A DNA stretch of 7,804 bases, taken from assembly GCA_029933495.1 (NCBI GenBank), contig JAOZOC010000093.1:1803-9606 (forward strand), read 5' to 3'. Under the pieces are notes generated by a model, which did no database searches, had not been told where the DNA came from, and saw only the letters and a program-made list of their open reading frames with translations. Both the position numbers and the translations under genes were made by a program. The DNA comes from Bacteroidales bacterium. Lineage in GTDB: Bacteria > Bacteroidota > Bacteroidia > Bacteroidales > JAADJA01. Shown here in pieces: positions 7,118 to 7,804 of the stretch; position 1 is the first letter of the stretch, and each line of letters starts with the position of its first letter.

Positions 7118-7128
7118 AAAAGAACGTG

Positions 7129-7804
7129 TTATTCATCGTTGTTTTTACTTCCCGGAATCTGCGACTCATTTCCAAAATTATCAACACAGAAATCATTTTT
7201 ATCCACATTATCAACCTGACTGTCCAAATTCATTTCTCCGGGATAATAACCCTGTAAACCTGCATTAAGATTCCAGAATGTAATATCATAGGTATTAAGA
7301 GCTCCACCGCCTGAAGCATCACCTGAGAACATTCCCCAAACTCCACCTCCAAGATTCGTTTCGCCTGCATTTGAATCTGAATAGGCGGCACCCGATTGTG
7401 TAAAATCATAGGTATAAACCCCGCCGGTTTTTGTCATTCTGTTAGCAGAAATAACTCCAAGGTGGTTTCTGTGCCAGACAACCGGGAACAGTCCGCTGGA
7501 ATAGGTAATGCCTGAGAAGTCCAAATTGCTTGTCCCGTCAAGGTCAACAACACTTCCGTCATTCAGCAGGAATGCAGCTTGTACTGCAACTACAGGCGCA
7601 CCAGAGCTTGATGCAGCATCGGTAGCATCTTTGATTTCTACAAGAACCCAGTCAACAACATTCGGAGGTATTGAGCCTACACTTTCGGTTCCGTTGTAAT
7701 ACCAGTCTGCGGATGGAATACTGTTGAACGGCTGATTCAATGGAATTAGTCCGAGATTATTAAGGTCGGTATTCATATCTGTTCCGTTGTACGGGCCTTC
7801 GAGC
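7129..7804 (-). CDS. C-terminal part of a paralogous secreted protein with the shared dockerin-like module (5' end cut by window edge)
   Basis: The frame runs in from the right edge without a start; 224 complete codons end in TAA at 7131-7129. The Met at 7776 is internal, inside a conserved block (LEGPYNGTDMNTDLN), so it is not the start. The visible part is homologous to residues 1227-1456 of the peptidase/beta-helix protein: shared blocks include LGLIPL, SIPPNVVDWVLV, QAAFLLNDGS, VDLDG, GLFPVVWH-x-NHLGVISAN and TYDFT. The tail has a dockerin-like loop E-M-N-L-D-S-Q-V-D-N-V-D, where Asp1 became Glu and Gly6 became Ser. It then ends SQIPGSK plus a short acidic tail. I know this kind of module from the ends of large secreted Bacteroidota proteins but cannot name a family. 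The N-terminal domains, which would define its function, lie outside. It has its own terminator, so it is probably transcribed separately from the next gene. Confidence 0.88.
   Translation of the reverse strand, partial: LEGPYNGTDMNTDLNNLGLIPLNQPFNSIPSADWYYNGTESVGSIPPNVVDWVLVEIKDATDAASSSGAPVVAVQAAFLLNDGSVVDLDGTSNLDFSGITYSSGLFPVVWHRNHLGVISANRMTKTGGVYTYDFTQSGAAYSDSNAGETNLGGGVWGMFSGDASGGGALNTYDITFWNLNAGLQGYYPGEMNLDSQVDNVDKNDFCVDNFGNESQIPGSKNNDE

Larger units (their letters stand above)
6671..7128. other. 458-base intergenic region between the truncated right-hand gene and the peptidase/beta-helix gene
   Basis: No credible coding sequence is seen. Reading leftward, it holds the palindrome-rich extra segment (7028-7117), the conserved stem-loop (7004-7022), a mini-hairpin and the terminator (6946-6980) of the right-hand gene. 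An AT-rich stretch of about 270 bases leading to the ATG at 6670 follows. Two matches to the -7 motif TAnnTTTG lie in it: TATGTTTG at 6751-6744 and TATATTTG at 6927-6920. Neither has a good TTG at the -33 distance. Nothing else definite is seen in 6755-6915. Confidence 0.65.
6946..7804 (-). repeat. Duplicated cassette, copy 2: C-terminal module plus 3' UTR and terminator
   Basis: Direct-orientation homologue of 2209-2993, about 4.8 kb away. Coding and non-coding parts are both retained; the main difference is the extra palindromic segment at 7028-7117. The right limit of homology is not known because the window ends inside the conserved coding block. Confidence 0.85.

Noticed and set aside
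7774..7776. ATG as the start of the right-hand gene
   Set aside because: It lies inside the conserved block LEGPYNGTDMNTDLN and the frame stays open to the window edge; the homologous block in the neighbour is at residue 1227 of a long protein.

Overview
The window looks like part of a Bacteroidota (Bacteroidetes) chromosome. It is AT-rich. Its genes have no Shine-Dalgarno sequence before their starts, and one promoter candidate fits the Bacteroidota TTG / TAnnTTTG pattern. All three genes encode large exported proteins of types common in this phylum: an Asp-box propeller with a GEVED domain, and long beta-helix-like proteins with a conserved C-terminal module. The genus cannot be told from the sequence.

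All genes lie on the minus strand, so transcription reads right to left. From right to left: (i) 7129-7804, the last 224 codons of a gene whose 5' part lies beyond the right edge; (ii) 6671-7128, an intergenic stretch with a run of hairpins, a terminator for (i) and a possible promoter for (ii); (iii) 2300-6670, a complete 1456-residue secreted protein with a C39/papain-like cysteine peptidase domain, a very long beta-strand repeat region and a C-terminal module ending in a dockerin-like calcium loop; (iv) 1780-2299, an intergenic stretch with the terminator of (iii) and a good promoter candidate for (v); (v) 1-1779, the first 593 codons of a secreted Asp-box (sialidase-like) propeller protein entering a GEVED domain at the left edge.

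The most striking point is that (i) and (iii) share both their ~225-residue C-terminal module and the non-coding sequence after the stop codon. The shared non-coding part includes the dozen bases after the stop, a small stem-loop, a constant linker and a terminator hairpin. The two copies differ in stem bases but keep pairing, so the 3' region looks like a conserved RNA structure that travels with the protein module. The copy after gene (i) also carries about 90 extra bases made mostly of palindromes. Each gene seems to be its own transcription unit; nothing shows an operon. The visible functions point to the cell surface (peptide cleavage, glycan or protein binding, calcium-dependent folding or attachment), but no substrate can be assigned.
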